Shown piece by piece: positions 51,129-62,918 of a stretch of 64,000 bases of DNA (the first letter of the stretch is position 1; each line of letters begins with the position of its first letter). The DNA is from Fulvimonas soli (GTDB lineage: Bacteria; Pseudomonadota; Gammaproteobacteria; Xanthomonadales; Rhodanobacteraceae). The notes under the pieces are model-generated. The model was given only the letters and a program-made list of their open reading frames with translations. It searched no databases and was not told the DNA's origin. The stretch spans positions 124,001-188,000 of the forward strand of contig NZ_QGHC01000005.1 of assembly GCF_003148905.1 (NCBI RefSeq). The letters are read 5' to 3'. The translations under genes were made by a program, and so were the position numbers.

Positions 51129-51956
51129 TCAGTGGTGCCCCGAGAACGGCACCATCTTGCGCAGCGTGGAGGCGCCGTGCGGCCACTTCGGGTCCTTCAG
51201 GTACGGATGGTCGGGGTAGTTCAGCGCCAGCACCTTGCGCACCTGCTCGGCCTGGTCCTTCTGGTTCAGCGCCAGGTAGCTGCGGGTGAGGATGGCCAGC
51301 GCGTCGGCGGTCTGCGGCGCCTGCTGGTAGTGCTCGATCACGTACTGCGCGCGATCGGCCGAGGCGATGTAGGCCTTGTTGCGCAGGTAGAACTCGGCCA
51401 CGTTGATCTCGAACTGCGCCAGCGTGTTGCGCAGGTAGATCATGCGCTGGCGCGCGTCGGTGGCGTAGGCGCTGTCGGGGAAGCGCCGGGTCAGCTCGGA
51501 GAAGTCGTCGAACGACTGCAGGTTGTAGCCCTGGTCGCGGCGCGACTGCGAGCCCTCGCGCGAGACGAAGCGCTCGATGATGCCCGACGTGCGGTCGAAA
51601 TTGATCAGGCCGCGCAGGTAATAGGCATAATCGACGTGCTTGTGGGTCGGGTAGGTCTTGATGAAGCGGTTGATCGTCGAGGAGGCGTCGTCCGGCTGGT
51701 TGTCCTTGTACTGCGAGTAGGCCAGCTCCAGCTGCGCCTGCTCGTTGTACTCGCCGGACGGGAAGCGCGCGATCAGGCGCTGGAAGGCCTTGGTCGCCGC
51801 GGCGTAGTCGGCATGGGCGAGGTCGTCGTGCGCCTTGGCGTACAGCCTGTCCACCGGCATCGTGTCGATGGTCTCCTTCTTGTGGCGGAACATCGAGCAG
51901 GCGCTCATCGAGACGGCGAGCGCGAGCACGGCGAGCAGTTTGAAGGTAAGGCGCAT
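51129..51956 (-). CDS. bamD: Outer-membrane protein assembly lipoprotein BamD
   Basis: Essential TPR lipoprotein of the BAM complex. 275 aa; lipoprotein signal peptide with lipobox VSMSAC (acylated Cys20), then TPR repeats (RLYAKAHDDLAHADYAAATK, FPSGEYNEQAQLELAYSQYK, FPDSAYATDARQRMIYLRNT). ATG 51956 gives the complete lipoprotein signal. Divergent from rluD, as in many gammaproteobacteria. Confidence 0.96.
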   Translation of the reverse strand: MRLTFKLLAVLALAVSMSACSMFRHKKETIDTMPVDRLYAKAHDDLAHADYAAATKAFQRLIARFPSGEYNEQAQLELAYSQYKDNQPDDASSTINRFIKTYPTHKHVDYAYYLRGLINFDRTSGIIERFVSREGSQSRRDQGYNLQSFDDFSELTRRFPDSAYATDARQRMIYLRNTLAQFEINVAEFYLRNKAYIASADRAQYVIEHYQQAPQTADALAILTRSYLALNQKDQAEQVRKVLALNYPDHPYLKDPKWPHGASTLRKMVPFSGHH

Positions 51957-52014
51957 GGGAAAGGGTTCAGATGTCTGATCGAAAAGGCATGATAGCCGAA
52001 ACCGGGGAGCGGGC

Positions 52015-52977
52015 ATGACCGCGGTCCGCCACGAGGCCGTGGTGCCGCTGTCGGCGGCGGGTCGGAGGTTCGACCAGGCGCTGGCCGAGATGTTCCCGGA
52101 CTACTCGCGCTCGCGCCTGGCCGCGTGGATCAAGGCCGGCGCCGCCACGCTGGACGGCCGCGCCGCGCCGCCGCGCCAGCTGCTGCGCGGCGGCGAGCGG
52201 GTGCGGCTGGAGGCGGAGCTGGAGGCCGAGGTGGACAGCGCGCCGGAGGCGATCGCGCTGTCCGTCGTCCACGAGGACGCGCACCTGCTGGTGCTGGACA
52301 AGCCGGCCGGCCTGGTGGTGCATCCCGGCGCCGGCAACCCGGCCGGCACCCTGCTCAACGCGCTGCTGCACCACGACCCGAAGCTGGCGGAGCTCCCGCG
52401 CGGCGGCATCGTGCACCGGCTGGACAAGGACACCTCCGGCCTGATGGTGGTGGCCCGGACGCTGCCGGCGCACACCGCGCTGGTGGCGATGCTCGCCCGC
52501 CACGCGGTGCAGCGGCAGTACGAGGCGGTGGTGACCGGCACCCTGGTGGCCGGCGGCACCGTCGACGCGCCGATCGGCCGCCATCTGGGCGACCGCCTGC
52601 GCCAGGCGGTGCGCGACGAGGAGGACGGCAAGCGCGCGGTCACCCACTACCGCCTGCGCGAGCGCTTCCGCGCGCACAGCCTGGTCCAGTGCAACCTGGA
52701 GACCGGCCGCACGCACCAGATCCGCGTGCACATGGCGCACATCCACCACCCGCTGGTCGGCGACCCGCTGTACGGCGGCGGGCTGCGCCTGCCGAAGGGC
52801 GCCTCGCCCGCGCTCGTGGCGGCCCTGCGCGGCTTCCGCCGGCAGGCGCTGCACGCGGAGCGGCTGGCCTTCGACCACCCGGTCACCGGCGAGGCGCTGT
52901 CGTTCGCCGCGCCGCGGCCGGCCGACATGGGGCAATTGATCCTGGCGCTGAGGGAGGATGCCGCGTGCGGCGACTGA
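52015..52977 (+). CDS. rluD: 23S rRNA pseudouridine synthase RluD
   Basis: Modifies uridines 1911, 1915 and 1917 of helix 69 in E. coli 23S rRNA. The 320-aa protein has an N-terminal S4-like domain ([20 protein letters not shown]). The catalytic domain carries Asp in [18 protein letters not shown], plus [18 protein letters not shown] and [26 protein letters not shown] precedes ATG 52015. The 3' end overlaps the next gene by 13 bases. Confidence 0.95.
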   Translation: MTAVRHEAVVPLSAAGRRFDQALAEMFPDYSRSRLAAWIKAGAATLDGRAAPPRQLLRGGERVRLEAELEAEVDSAPEAIALSVVHEDAHLLVLDKPAGLVVHPGAGNPAGTLLNALLHHDPKLAELPRGGIVHRLDKDTSGLMVVARTLPAHTALVAMLARHAVQRQYEAVVTGTLVAGGTVDAPIGRHLGDRLRQAVRDEEDGKRAVTHYRLRERFRAHSLVQCNLETGRTHQIRVHMAHIHHPLVGDPLYGGGLRLPKGASPALVAALRGFRRQALHAERLAFDHPVTGEALSFAAPRPADMGQLILALREDAACGD

Positions 52978-54320
52978 CGGGGGGAGTGCAAGGGTGGCTG
53001 CAGGCCGGCGGCCTGCTGCTGGTGCTGCTGGTCGGCATGTCGTTGCGCCTCGGCACCGCCGAGCGCACCCAGGTGGATCACCCGATCCGCAACGACGCGA
53101 AGGAATACGTCGCCTACGCCTGGAACTGGAAGTACCAGGGCGTCTACTCGGCGGATTTCTCGGCGATCCTGGGGGCGGCGAAGGCGCCGCCGGCGCCCGA
53201 TGCGGTGCGGCCGCCCGGCTACCCGCTGTTCCTGCGCGCCTTCGTGCCGCTCTACCTGGACGGTGCCTTCGTGCAGCGCGTGGTCCGGGCCCAGGCCTGG
53301 GTCGCCGGCCTGACGCTGCTCTGCGCGACGCTGCTGGCGATGGAGCTGCTGGGCGGCTGGACGGGATTGGCGCTCGGCCTGCTGGTCGCGCTGAGCCCGC
53401 ACCTGAGCGTGTACGTCCCGTACCTGCTGAGCGAGACGCTGTTCGGCACGGCGCTGATGCTCGCCATGGCCGCCGCGGTGCTGGCATTGAAGGCCCGCAG
53501 AAGGGGCTGGCGCCTTGCGATGGCGGCGACGGCCGGCGCGCTGTTCGGCGCCGCCTGCCTGATCCGGCCTACGCTCAACCAGTGGGTGCCGGTGCTGCTC
53601 GTGCTGCTGCTGGTGCCCGCGGTGCGCCGGTTCTGGCGCGAGATCGCGGCGCTGGCGCTGGGCTTCGCACTGGCGATGTCGCCGTGGTGGATCCGCAACG
53701 AGACGACCCTGCACCACGCGACCGACGCCGAGAAGATGCTGACCACGCTGCAGCAGGGCAGCTATCCGGACCTGATGTACGAAGGGCGCCCGGAGACGTT
53801 CGGCACCGCCTACAGCTTCGATCCCGCGGCGGCGAAGGCCGCGTCGAGCTGGTCCGGCCTGTTCGCCGACCTGCGCGCGAAGTTCGCCCGGCAGCCCTGG
53901 ACGATGGTCCGCTGGTACCTGTTCGGCAAGATCACCTATTTCTTCGGCTGGGCTTCCCCGGAAGGGTGGGTGGACATCTTCACCTATCCGGTCTTCCGCT
54001 CGCCCTGGCTGACCGATGCGGCCTATCTGCCGATCGCCTCGGCGATGCACGGCATCCATGCGCCGCTGATGATCTTCGGCGTGCTGGGCACCTTGATCGC
54101 CTTCCTGCCGCGCACGCGCCGGCTGTTCGGCGACTACCGCGCCGATGCGTTCCGCTTCCTGGCGCTGCTGCACCTGTTCGTGATCGGCGTGCACGTCGCG
54201 GGCCTGCCGATCGGCCGCTACAGCGTGCCGTTCCGGCCGCTCAGCTTTCTGCTGGCGCTGTTCCTGCTCGCCTGGCTGTTCCGCGCCTACCGCGAGCACC
54301 GGCGGGGAACGCCCGCATGA
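52965..54320 (+). CDS. GT-C-type membrane glycosyltransferase-like protein
   Basis: 451 aa with about ten hydrophobic helices. An acidic residue follows the first helix ([18 protein letters not shown]), then [21 protein letters not shown], a pattern of the ArnT/PMT (GT39/GT83-like) superfamily that transfers sugars from polyprenyl carriers. Donor and acceptor are unknown. GTG 52965 has GGGAGG 7 bases upstream, inside rluD, and the stop overlaps the pgeF ATG (ATGA), so it is translationally coupled at both ends. It separates rluD from pgeF, which are usually adjacent. Base composition is slightly less GC-rich than the flanks. Confidence 0.7.
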   Translation: MRRLTGGVQGWLQAGGLLLVLLVGMSLRLGTAERTQVDHPIRNDAKEYVAYAWNWKYQGVYSADFSAILGAAKAPPAPDAVRPPGYPLFLRAFVPLYLDGAFVQRVVRAQAWVAGLTLLCATLLAMELLGGWTGLALGLLVALSPHLSVYVPYLLSETLFGTALMLAMAAAVLALKARRRGWRLAMAATAGALFGAACLIRPTLNQWVPVLLVLLLVPAVRRFWREIAALALGFALAMSPWWIRNETTLHHATDAEKMLTTLQQGSYPDLMYEGRPETFGTAYSFDPAAAKAASSWSGLFADLRAKFARQPWTMVRWYLFGKITYFFGWASPEGWVDIFTYPVFRSPWLTDAAYLPIASAMHGIHAPLMIFGVLGTLIAFLPRTRRLFGDYRADAFRFLALLHLFVIGVHVAGLPIGRYSVPFRPLSFLLALFLLAWLFRAYREHRRGTPA

Positions 54321-55075
54321 GCGGCGCCTGGCTCGCGCCCGACTGGCCCGCGCCGGCGCGGGTGCGCGCCGCGGTGAGCACGCGCTTCGGGCCCGGCGTC
54401 TCGGCGCCGCCGTTCGAGCGCTTCAACCTCGGCGCGCGCAACGGCGACGATCCGGCCGCCGTCGCGGCCAACCGCGCCGCGCTGGCGGCGGCGCTCGGCC
54501 TGCCGCGCGCGCCGCACTGGCTGCGCCAGGTGCACGGCGTCGACGTGGCCGAGGTCGACGCGGGCGCCGGCGGGGAGCCCTGCGCCGATGCCGCGGTGAC
54601 CCGCCGCGCGGGCGAGCCGCTGGCGATCCTCACCGCCGACTGCCTGCCGGTGCTGTTCTGCGCCGCCGACGGCGGCGCGGCCGGCGCCGCGCATGCCGGC
54701 TGGCGCGGGCTGGCGGCCGGCGTGCTGGAGGCCACGGTGCGCGCGCTGCGCGTGCCCGGCGTCGAGCTGCTCGCCTGGCTGGGGCCGTGCATCGGCGCGG
54801 CGTCCTACGAGGTGGGCGAGGAGGTGCGCGCGGCCTTCGTCGACGCCGATGCCGGCGCGGCGGCGGCCTTCGCGCCGACCCGGCCCGGGCACTGGCTGTG
54901 CGACCTGGCGCAGCTGGCGCGGCGGCGCCTGCACGCGCTGGACGTGCGGGCGGTGTACGGCGGCGGCTTCGACACCCGCGCCGACGCGCGCTTCTACTCG
55001 TGGCGCCGCGACGGCGCCTCCAGCGGGCGCTTCGCCAGCCTGGTCTGGCTGGAGCCGGAGACGCCGCCGCGCTGA
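54317..55075 (+). CDS. pgeF: Purine nucleoside phosphorylase / peptidoglycan editing factor PgeF
   Basis: YfiH/LACC1-family protein of 252 aa. The metal-site residues are visible: His in HWLRQVHGVDVAEVD, Cys in LTADCLPVLFC and His in AAHAGWRGLAAGV; also LGPCIGAASYEVG and FYSWRRDGASSGR. In E. coli it prevents wrong peptidoglycan precursors, and homologues act on purine nucleosides. Its 3' end overlaps the convergent otsA gene by 82 bases. In E. coli the order is rluD-pgeF-clpB; here other genes intervene on both sides. Confidence 0.93.
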   Translation: MSGAWLAPDWPAPARVRAAVSTRFGPGVSAPPFERFNLGARNGDDPAAVAANRAALAAALGLPRAPHWLRQVHGVDVAEVDAGAGGEPCADAAVTRRAGEPLAILTADCLPVLFCAADGGAAGAAHAGWRGLAAGVLEATVRALRVPGVELLAWLGPCIGAASYEVGEEVRAAFVDADAGAAAAFAPTRPGHWLCDLAQLARRRLHALDVRAVYGGGFDTRADARFYSWRRDGASSGRFASLVWLEPETPPR

Positions 55076-56472
55076 CCGGCGCGCGCGGGGTGCGTGGCGT
55101 ACAGGGCGTCGAGGAAGGCGTCGAGCCAGGAGCCGAGGTCGTGCCGCTCCAGCACGTCCATCATCGCGCGCCAGCGCTTGCGCCGCTCCTGCAGCGGCAT
55201 GGCCAGCGCGCGGGCCAGCGCCTCGGCCACCTCGGTGGTGTCGGCGGGGTTCACCAGCAGCGCGCCGTCCAGCTCCTGCGCCGCGCCGGCAAAGCGCGAG
55301 AGCACCAGCACGCCCGGATCCCTCGGGTCCTGGCAGGCCACGTATTCCTTCGCCACCAGGTTCATGCCGTCGCGCAGCGGGGTGACCAGGCCGACCCGCG
55401 CGGTGCGGTAGTAGCCGCTCAGCACCGCGTGCGGGAAGGACTGGTTGACGTAGCGGATCGGCGCCCAGTCCGGCGTGGCGTACTTGCCGTTGATGTGGCC
55501 GGCCGAGCGCTCCAGCTCGTGGCGCAGGCGGCGGTATTCCGGCACCGCGCCGCGGCTGGGCGGCGCGATCTGCAGGAAGCTCACCTGGCGCTGCAGCGCC
55601 GGCTCGCGCTCGAGCAGCTGCGCGTAGGCCTCGAAGCGCTGCGGCAGGCCCTTGGAATAGTCCAGCCGGTCCACGCCGATGATCAGCGCGCGGCCCTGCA
55701 GGCTGTCCTTGAACTGCTGGATCTCCGGCAGCGCCGCCGCCTCGCGCGCGGCCTGCGCGACCGCCGCGGTGTCGATGCCGATGGGGAACACCCCGGCGCG
55801 GAACGTGCGGCCGTCGGGCGCGCGCAGCAGGCCGCCGGGGCGCAGCGCACCGCCCAGCTCGTGCAGGAAGTAGGTCTCCAGCGCGCGCAGGTCGCGCGCG
55901 GTGTGCAGGCCCACCAGGTCGTAGGCGGCCAGCGCGCCGATCAGCTCGCGGTGGCGCGGCAGGGTGATCAGCAGCTCGGCCGCCGGCAGCGGGATGTGCA
56001 GGAAGAAGCCGATGCGGTTGCGCACGCCCAGCCCGCGCAGCATCGCGGCCAGCGGGATCAGGTGGTAGTCGTGCACCCACACCGTGTCGTCCGGGCGCAG
56101 CATCGCCGCCAGCCGCTCGGCGAACAGCCGGTTCACGCGCAGGTAGCCTTCCAGGTGGCTGCGCCGGTAGTCGACCAGGTCGGGCCGGTAGTGGAACAGC
56201 GGCCACAGCGCGCGGTTGGCGAAGCCGGCGTAGTAGTCGTCGTGGTCGGCGCGGGTGAGGTCGAGCGTGGCGTAGTCGATGCCGCCCTCGTGGCGGTGGT
56301 GCAGCTCGGCCTTCTCGGCGATCTTGCCGCTCCAGCCGAACCACAGGCCGCCGCGCTCGGACAGCGCGGCGCGCATCGCCGAGGCGAGCCCGCCGGTGGC
56401 GATCTGGCGCGGCGTGGCCACGCGGTTGGAGACCACCACCAGCCGCCCGGCGCGGCTCGGGCCGGCGCTCAC
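54994..56472 (-). CDS. otsA: Trehalose-6-phosphate synthase OtsA
   Basis: GT20 enzyme joining UDP-glucose and glucose-6-phosphate. 492 aa; signatures RLVVVSNRVATP at the N-terminus, VWVHDYHLIPL, LIIGVDRLDYSKGLPQRFEA and TPLRDGMNLVAKEYVACQ. The GTG start overlaps the GH15 stop (GTGA). The C-terminal part after YATHPAR, about 27 residues, is read from DNA antisense to the end of pgeF. It has no family counterpart that I recognise, and is probably an extension gained when the operon was inserted. Confidence 0.95.
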   Translation of the reverse strand: MSAGPSRAGRLVVVSNRVATPRQIATGGLASAMRAALSERGGLWFGWSGKIAEKAELHHRHEGGIDYATLDLTRADHDDYYAGFANRALWPLFHYRPDLVDYRRSHLEGYLRVNRLFAERLAAMLRPDDTVWVHDYHLIPLAAMLRGLGVRNRIGFFLHIPLPAAELLITLPRHRELIGALAAYDLVGLHTARDLRALETYFLHELGGALRPGGLLRAPDGRTFRAGVFPIGIDTAAVAQAAREAAALPEIQQFKDSLQGRALIIGVDRLDYSKGLPQRFEAYAQLLEREPALQRQVSFLQIAPPSRGAVPEYRRLRHELERSAGHINGKYATPDWAPIRYVNQSFPHAVLSGYYRTARVGLVTPLRDGMNLVAKEYVACQDPRDPGVLVLSRFAGAAQELDGALLVNPADTTEVAEALARALAMPLQERRKRWRAMMDVLERHDLGSWLDAFLDALYATHPARAGQRGGVSGSSQTRLAKRPLEAPSRRHE

Positions 56473-58274
56473 AGCGCGTCCTCCCAGCGGCGCGACAGGC
56501 GCATCGCGGCCTGGACCAGCCCGACCAGCGAGTAGGTCTGCGGGAAGTTGCCCCAGTGCTCGCCGCTGGCCGGCGCGAGGTCCTCCGACAGCAGGCCCAG
56601 CGCGTTGCGCTGCGCCAGCATGTGCTCGAACATCGCGCGCGCCTCGTCGCGCCGGCCGATCGCCGCCAGCGCCTCGATGTACCAGAAGGTGCAGATGTTG
56701 AAGCTGGTCTCCGGCGCGCCGAAGTCGTCCGGCGCGATGTAGCGGAACAGGTAGTTGCCGCGGCCGAGCTGGCGGCCGATCGCCTCCACCGTGGCGACGT
56801 AGCGCGGGTCCTTCGCCTCGACGAAGCCGATGTCGGCGAGCAGCAGCAGGCTGGCGTCCAGGCGCTCGCCGTCGTAGGCGTCGACGAAGTGGCCGAGCCT
56901 CGCGTTCCACGTGCGCGCCTCGATGCGCGCGTGCAGCGCCACCGCCTCGTCGTGCCAGTGGCGCGCGCGCTCGGCCAGGCCCAGCTCGGTGGCGATGTGG
57001 GCGAGGCGGTCGCAGGCGGCCCAGCACATCGCCGCCGAGTAGGTGTGCACCGCGGCGCGGCCGCGGAACTCCCACAGCCCCGCGTCGGGCTGCTCGGCCA
57101 TGCGCAGCGCCAGCCGGCCCAGCGGCTCGAGCCGGCGGAAGGTGGTCTCGTCGCCCATGCGCTCCAGCCGGTGGTCGAAGAACAGCTGCGCCGAGGCCAG
57201 CACCACCGAGCCGTAGGCGTCGTTCTGGCGCTGCCGCCAGGCGTCGTTGCCGACCCGCACCGGGCCCATCCCGCGGTAGCCGGCCAGCGCCGGCACCTCG
57301 CGCTCGGGCAGCTCGCGCTCGAAGGTGATGCCGAACACCGGGCCGATCTCGTCGTCGTGGTCGCCCACCGCGAGGTTGAACACGTAGCGGATGTACTCCT
57401 CCATCGTGCGCGTGGCGCCCAGCCGGTTGAGCGCGCGCACGGTGAAGGCGGCGTCGCGCAGCCAGCAGTAGCGGTAGTCCCAGTTGCGCGCGGTGCCGGG
57501 GGCCTCGGGGATCGAGGTGGTGAGCGCGGCGACGATCGCGCCGGTGGCCTCGTACTGGCACAGCTTCAGGGTGATCGCGGCGCGGATCACCGCCTCCTGC
57601 CACTCGTAGGGGATCGACAGGTAGCGCACCCAGTCGCGCCAGTACTGCACGGTGCGGTCGAGCATGCGCCGGCAGAACTCGGCGGGGCTCTCGGTGAGCG
57701 TCTCGTCGGGGCCGAACACGAAGTGCGCCGGCCGGTCGAGGCCGAAGGCCAGGCCGCGCTCGACCAGCGGCACCGCCACGTCGCAGGTCAGCCGCTGCAC
57801 CGTGCCGTCGAGCAGGTAGCGCACGTGGTTGCTGCCGGAGGTGGTCTGCGGCGCGCGCGCGCCGTACTCGCACAGCGGGCGCAGCAGCACGCGGATGCGC
57901 GGCGCGCCGCACAGCGGGCGCACCTGCCGCACCAGCATCACCGGATGGTAGAAGCGGCCGTAGGCGCGGTGGCGCGGCGCGAAGTCGGTGATCTCGACGG
58001 CGCCGCCGTGGCGGTCGTACAGCCGGGTCACCAGCACGGCGGTGTTGGGGACGTAGTGCTGCTCGGCGCGCTCGCAGTCCTGCAGCTCGATGGTCCAGTC
58101 GCCGCCGCCCTGGCGCGGCGAGAGCAGCGCGCAGAAGGTGGCGTCGGCGTCGAAGCGCGGCAGGCAGCACCAGACGATGCGCGCGCGGGGGTCGATCAGG
58201 GCGGCGACGCTGCCATTCCCGATCACGCCGAGCTCAAGGCCGGCGTTGCGGGGGGCCTCCGGGGTTTGCGGCAT
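56469..58274 (-). CDS. GH15-family glucoamylase/trehalase-like hydrolase
   Basis: 601 aa, cytoplasmic (no signal peptide). An N-terminal beta-sandwich begins [20 protein letters not shown]. The (alpha/alpha)6 barrel has [36 protein letters not shown], general acid Glu in [17 protein letters not shown] and general base Glu in [22 protein letters not shown]15 members of this bacterial type include glucoamylases and trehalases. Location between otsB and otsA makes trehalase or a trehalose-linked glucosidase plausible, but not proven. It overlaps otsB by 41 bases and otsA by 4. Confidence 0.85.
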   Translation of the reverse strand: MPQTPEAPRNAGLELGVIGNGSVAALIDPRARIVWCCLPRFDADATFCALLSPRQGGGDWTIELQDCERAEQHYVPNTAVLVTRLYDRHGGAVEITDFAPRHRAYGRFYHPVMLVRQVRPLCGAPRIRVLLRPLCEYGARAPQTTSGSNHVRYLLDGTVQRLTCDVAVPLVERGLAFGLDRPAHFVFGPDETLTESPAEFCRRMLDRTVQYWRDWVRYLSIPYEWQEAVIRAAITLKLCQYEATGAIVAALTTSIPEAPGTARNWDYRYCWLRDAAFTVRALNRLGATRTMEEYIRYVFNLAVGDHDDEIGPVFGITFERELPEREVPALAGYRGMGPVRVGNDAWRQRQNDAYGSVVLASAQLFFDHRLERMGDETTFRRLEPLGRLALRMAEQPDAGLWEFRGRAAVHTYSAAMCWAACDRLAHIATELGLAERARHWHDEAVALHARIEARTWNARLGHFVDAYDGERLDASLLLLADIGFVEAKDPRYVATVEAIGRQLGRGNYLFRYIAPDDFGAPETSFNICTFWYIEALAAIGRRDEARAMFEHMLAQRNALGLLSEDLAPASGEHWGNFPQTYSLVGLVQAAMRLSRRWEDAL

Positions 58275-59070
58275 GTGGCGGGGTTCCTTTCATCAGCGTG
58301 TCCAGCACATCGGACAACCAAGCCTGCACGGCGGCGGGATTAGGCAGCGTGAAGAGCGCATGGCTGGGCGTGCGGCCTCCCACGCGCACGCTCAGGCCGC
58401 GCGCGGCGTTGACCGCGGCGAAGGCGTGCTCGTCGGTGAGGTCGTCGCCCAGGTACACCGGACGGCGGCCGGCGAACGGCGGCGCCGCCAGCAGCTCCGC
58501 CACCGCGCGGCCCTTGTCCATGCCGGCCGGCTTGAACTCCATCACCATGTCGCCCGGCTGCAGCTCGTAGCCGGGCAGCCGCGCGGCCAGCGCCATCGCC
58601 TCGCGGCGCAGCGCCGGCAGCAGCGAGGGCGCGCGGCGGCAATGCAGCGCGGCGGCCACGCCCTTGTCCTCCCAGCGCACCGCCTCGCCCAGGCGCGCGG
58701 CCAGCGCGGCGGTCTCGCGGCGCATGCGGCGCACCTGCGCCGGCTCGATCGACGGCGCCTGCGCGCGGCCTGCGGCATCGTGCCGCTCCAGCCCGTGCAG
58801 GCCGACCAGGGTCCAGGGCGGGTCGCCGAACAGCCGCCCGAGGTCGGCCAGCGCGCGGCCGCTGACCAGGGCGAGCGCGCCGTCCAGCGCGCCGTGCAGC
58901 CCGGCCAGGCGGCGCCGCAGCGCGGGCAGCACGACCACCGCGGTGGGATCGTCGGCGAAGTCCAGGAGGCTGCCGTCGACGTCGAGGAACAGCGCCCAGC
59001 GCTCGCCGGCGCCGGGCAGGGGCGGATGCGGCAGGACGGCCGCGGGCGGGGGGGAGGAACGCGGAGCCAT
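58234..59070 (-). CDS. otsB: Trehalose-6-phosphate phosphatase OtsB
   Basis: HAD-superfamily phosphatase removing phosphate from trehalose-6-phosphate. 278 aa: nucleophile motif [50 protein letters not shown] and the acidic metal loop [16 protein letters not shown]. First gene of the otsB-GH15-otsA operon, divergent from clpB over 129 bases. Trehalose acts as osmoprotectant and heat protectant, so proximity to clpB may reflect stress function. Confidence 0.94.
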   Translation of the reverse strand: MAPRSSPPPAAVLPHPPLPGAGERWALFLDVDGSLLDFADDPTAVVVLPALRRRLAGLHGALDGALALVSGRALADLGRLFGDPPWTLVGLHGLERHDAAGRAQAPSIEPAQVRRMRRETAALAARLGEAVRWEDKGVAAALHCRRAPSLLPALRREAMALAARLPGYELQPGDMVMEFKPAGMDKGRAVAELLAAPPFAGRRPVYLGDDLTDEHAFAAVNAARGLSVRVGGRTPSHALFTLPNPAAVQAWLSDVLDTLMKGTPPHAANPGGPPQRRP

Positions 59071-59117
59071 GCGCGAGACCTTAGCAACCGGCGCGTGAAG
59101 AAGCGTGCGGCGGCCTG

Positions 59118-59145
59118 CTTGAATCGCGGCGCGCCGTCCGCATCT
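59118..59145 (+). promoter_or_regulatory. Sigma-32 (RpoH) heat-shock promoter of clpB
   Basis: CTTGAA (59118-59123), 14-base spacer, then CCGCATCT (59138-59145), close to the RpoH consensus CTTGAA / CCCCATNT. It lies 55 bases before the clpB ATG, the expected distance for a heat-shock gene. Confidence 0.75.
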
Positions 59146-59199
59146 GCTCCGGCAGTGGCGGCCTGCCGCCAAATCCTTTTTCCGGGGGAGACACCCAAC

Positions 59200-61788
<2,589 letters not shown>

Positions 61789-61877
61789 GGCCGGCCGGAC
61801 GCAGGCGCGCGCCGGAGGGCTTCGCCCGGCACGCCGCTTCCGTCCGGCGCGGCAGGCCGTGCCGGGGCAAGCAGGAT

Positions 61878-61902
61878 TGTGGGAGCGGCCTGCGGCCGCG
61901 AC
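61878..61902 (+). repeat. Single REP sequence after clpB
   Basis: TGTGGGAGCGGCCTGCGGCC then GCGAC matches the right arm of the REPIN at 23083-23106 with small changes in the loop. It folds as a GC hairpin in the 189-base gap between clpB and the XRE gene. Confidence 0.75.
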
Positions 61903-61977
61903 GTTCCCGCCGCCGGCCGCCGGTTCCGCGCAGCACGGCCCGGCTGGCCGCAGCCGCGACATCGAACCGCGCCCCGC

Positions 61978-62838
61978 CTACGCGGACACCGGCCCATGCG
62001 CCTCGACCAGCGCCCTGATCCGCTCCGCGTCCCTCGCCGTCGCCGGGTTGTGGATCACCAGCGCGAGGTCGGGCCGGCCGTCGACGGCGAAGGTGGAGTA
62101 TTCCAGCGCGAGCGACCCGGCCTGCGGATGGTCCAGCCGCTTGGTGCCCTCGCCGTGGCTGCGCACGTCGTTGTCGCGCCACATCGCCTCGAACTCGGGG
62201 CTGCTGCGGCACAGCTCCTCCACCAGCGACTTCACCGCCCCGGTGGCGCCGGCGCGCGCCGTGTCCGCGCGGAACGCCGCCACCACGGAGCGGGCGACGC
62301 CCTCCCAGTCGGTCTGCTTGCAGTGGACGCGGCGGTCGCGAAAGATCAGCCGGAGGATGTTGCGCTCGGCCGGCTCCAGCGTGCCGTAGTCGGTCAGCAC
62401 CGCGGCGGCGGCGCGGTTCCAGGCGAGCACGTCCCAGGTGGCGGTCTTGACGAGGGCGGGGATGAACTCCAGCGCGTCGAGCACCCGCTGCAGCCGCGGC
62501 GCGATGCCCTGCACCGCCTGGTAGCGCACCTCCGGCGGCCGGCCCAGCGCGAGCAGGAACAGATGCTCGCGCTCGACTTCCGTCAGCATCAGCGCCCGCG
62601 CGATCCGGTCGAGCACTTCCGGCGAGGGCGCGCCGCCGCGCCCCTGTTCGAGCCAGGTGTACCAGGTGGCGCTGATGTTGGCGCGCTGCGCCACTTCCTC
62701 GCGGCGCAGGCCGGCGGTGCGCCGCCGCGCCGTCGGCAAGCCGAGCGCGGCCGGGTCGAGCCTGGCGCGGCGGTCCTTGAGGTAGGTGCCCAGCGGATTG
62801 TCGTTGGTGCCCGGCATGCGGATCCTGTTAGTCGCCAT
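61978..62838 (-). CDS. XRE-family regulator with MmyB-like ligand-binding domain
   Basis: 286 aa. N-terminal helix-turn-helix (PLGTYLKDRRARLDPAALGL; RRTAGLRREEVAQRANISAT; WYTWLEQGRGGAPSPEVLDR). The C-terminal MmyB-like domain carries ATWDVLAWNRAAAAVLTDYG, RNILRLIFRDRRV and RLDHPQAGSLALEY. Such regulators commonly repress a divergent oxidoreductase gene. Here a SDR-type gene starts 80 bases away on the other strand. ATG 62838 lies next to TATACG-like sequence, implying a short leader. Confidence 0.9.
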   Translation of the reverse strand: MATNRIRMPGTNDNPLGTYLKDRRARLDPAALGLPTARRRTAGLRREEVAQRANISATWYTWLEQGRGGAPSPEVLDRIARALMLTEVEREHLFLLALGRPPEVRYQAVQGIAPRLQRVLDALEFIPALVKTATWDVLAWNRAAAAVLTDYGTLEPAERNILRLIFRDRRVHCKQTDWEGVARSVVAAFRADTARAGATGAVKSLVEELCRSSPEFEAMWRDNDVRSHGEGTKRLDHPQAGSLALEYSTFAVDGRPDLALVIHNPATARDAERIRALVEAHGPVSA

Positions 62839-62843
62839 ACCCG

Positions 62844-62849
62844 TATAAC
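62844..62849 (+). promoter_or_regulatory. Possible -10 box in the XRE/SDR divergent region
   Basis: TATAAC on the plus strand (complement GTTATA) lies in the 80-base gap and could serve the epimerase-like gene; the same bases offer TTATAC-like spacing to the regulator on the other strand. No clear -35 or operator dyad is seen. Confidence 0.35.
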
Positions 62850-62918
62850 GTCACGGCTTCACGCCGATAGCTTGTGCGCCGAAAGTGGTCCGCGTCTACC
62901 ACGGATGCGGAGTGATCC

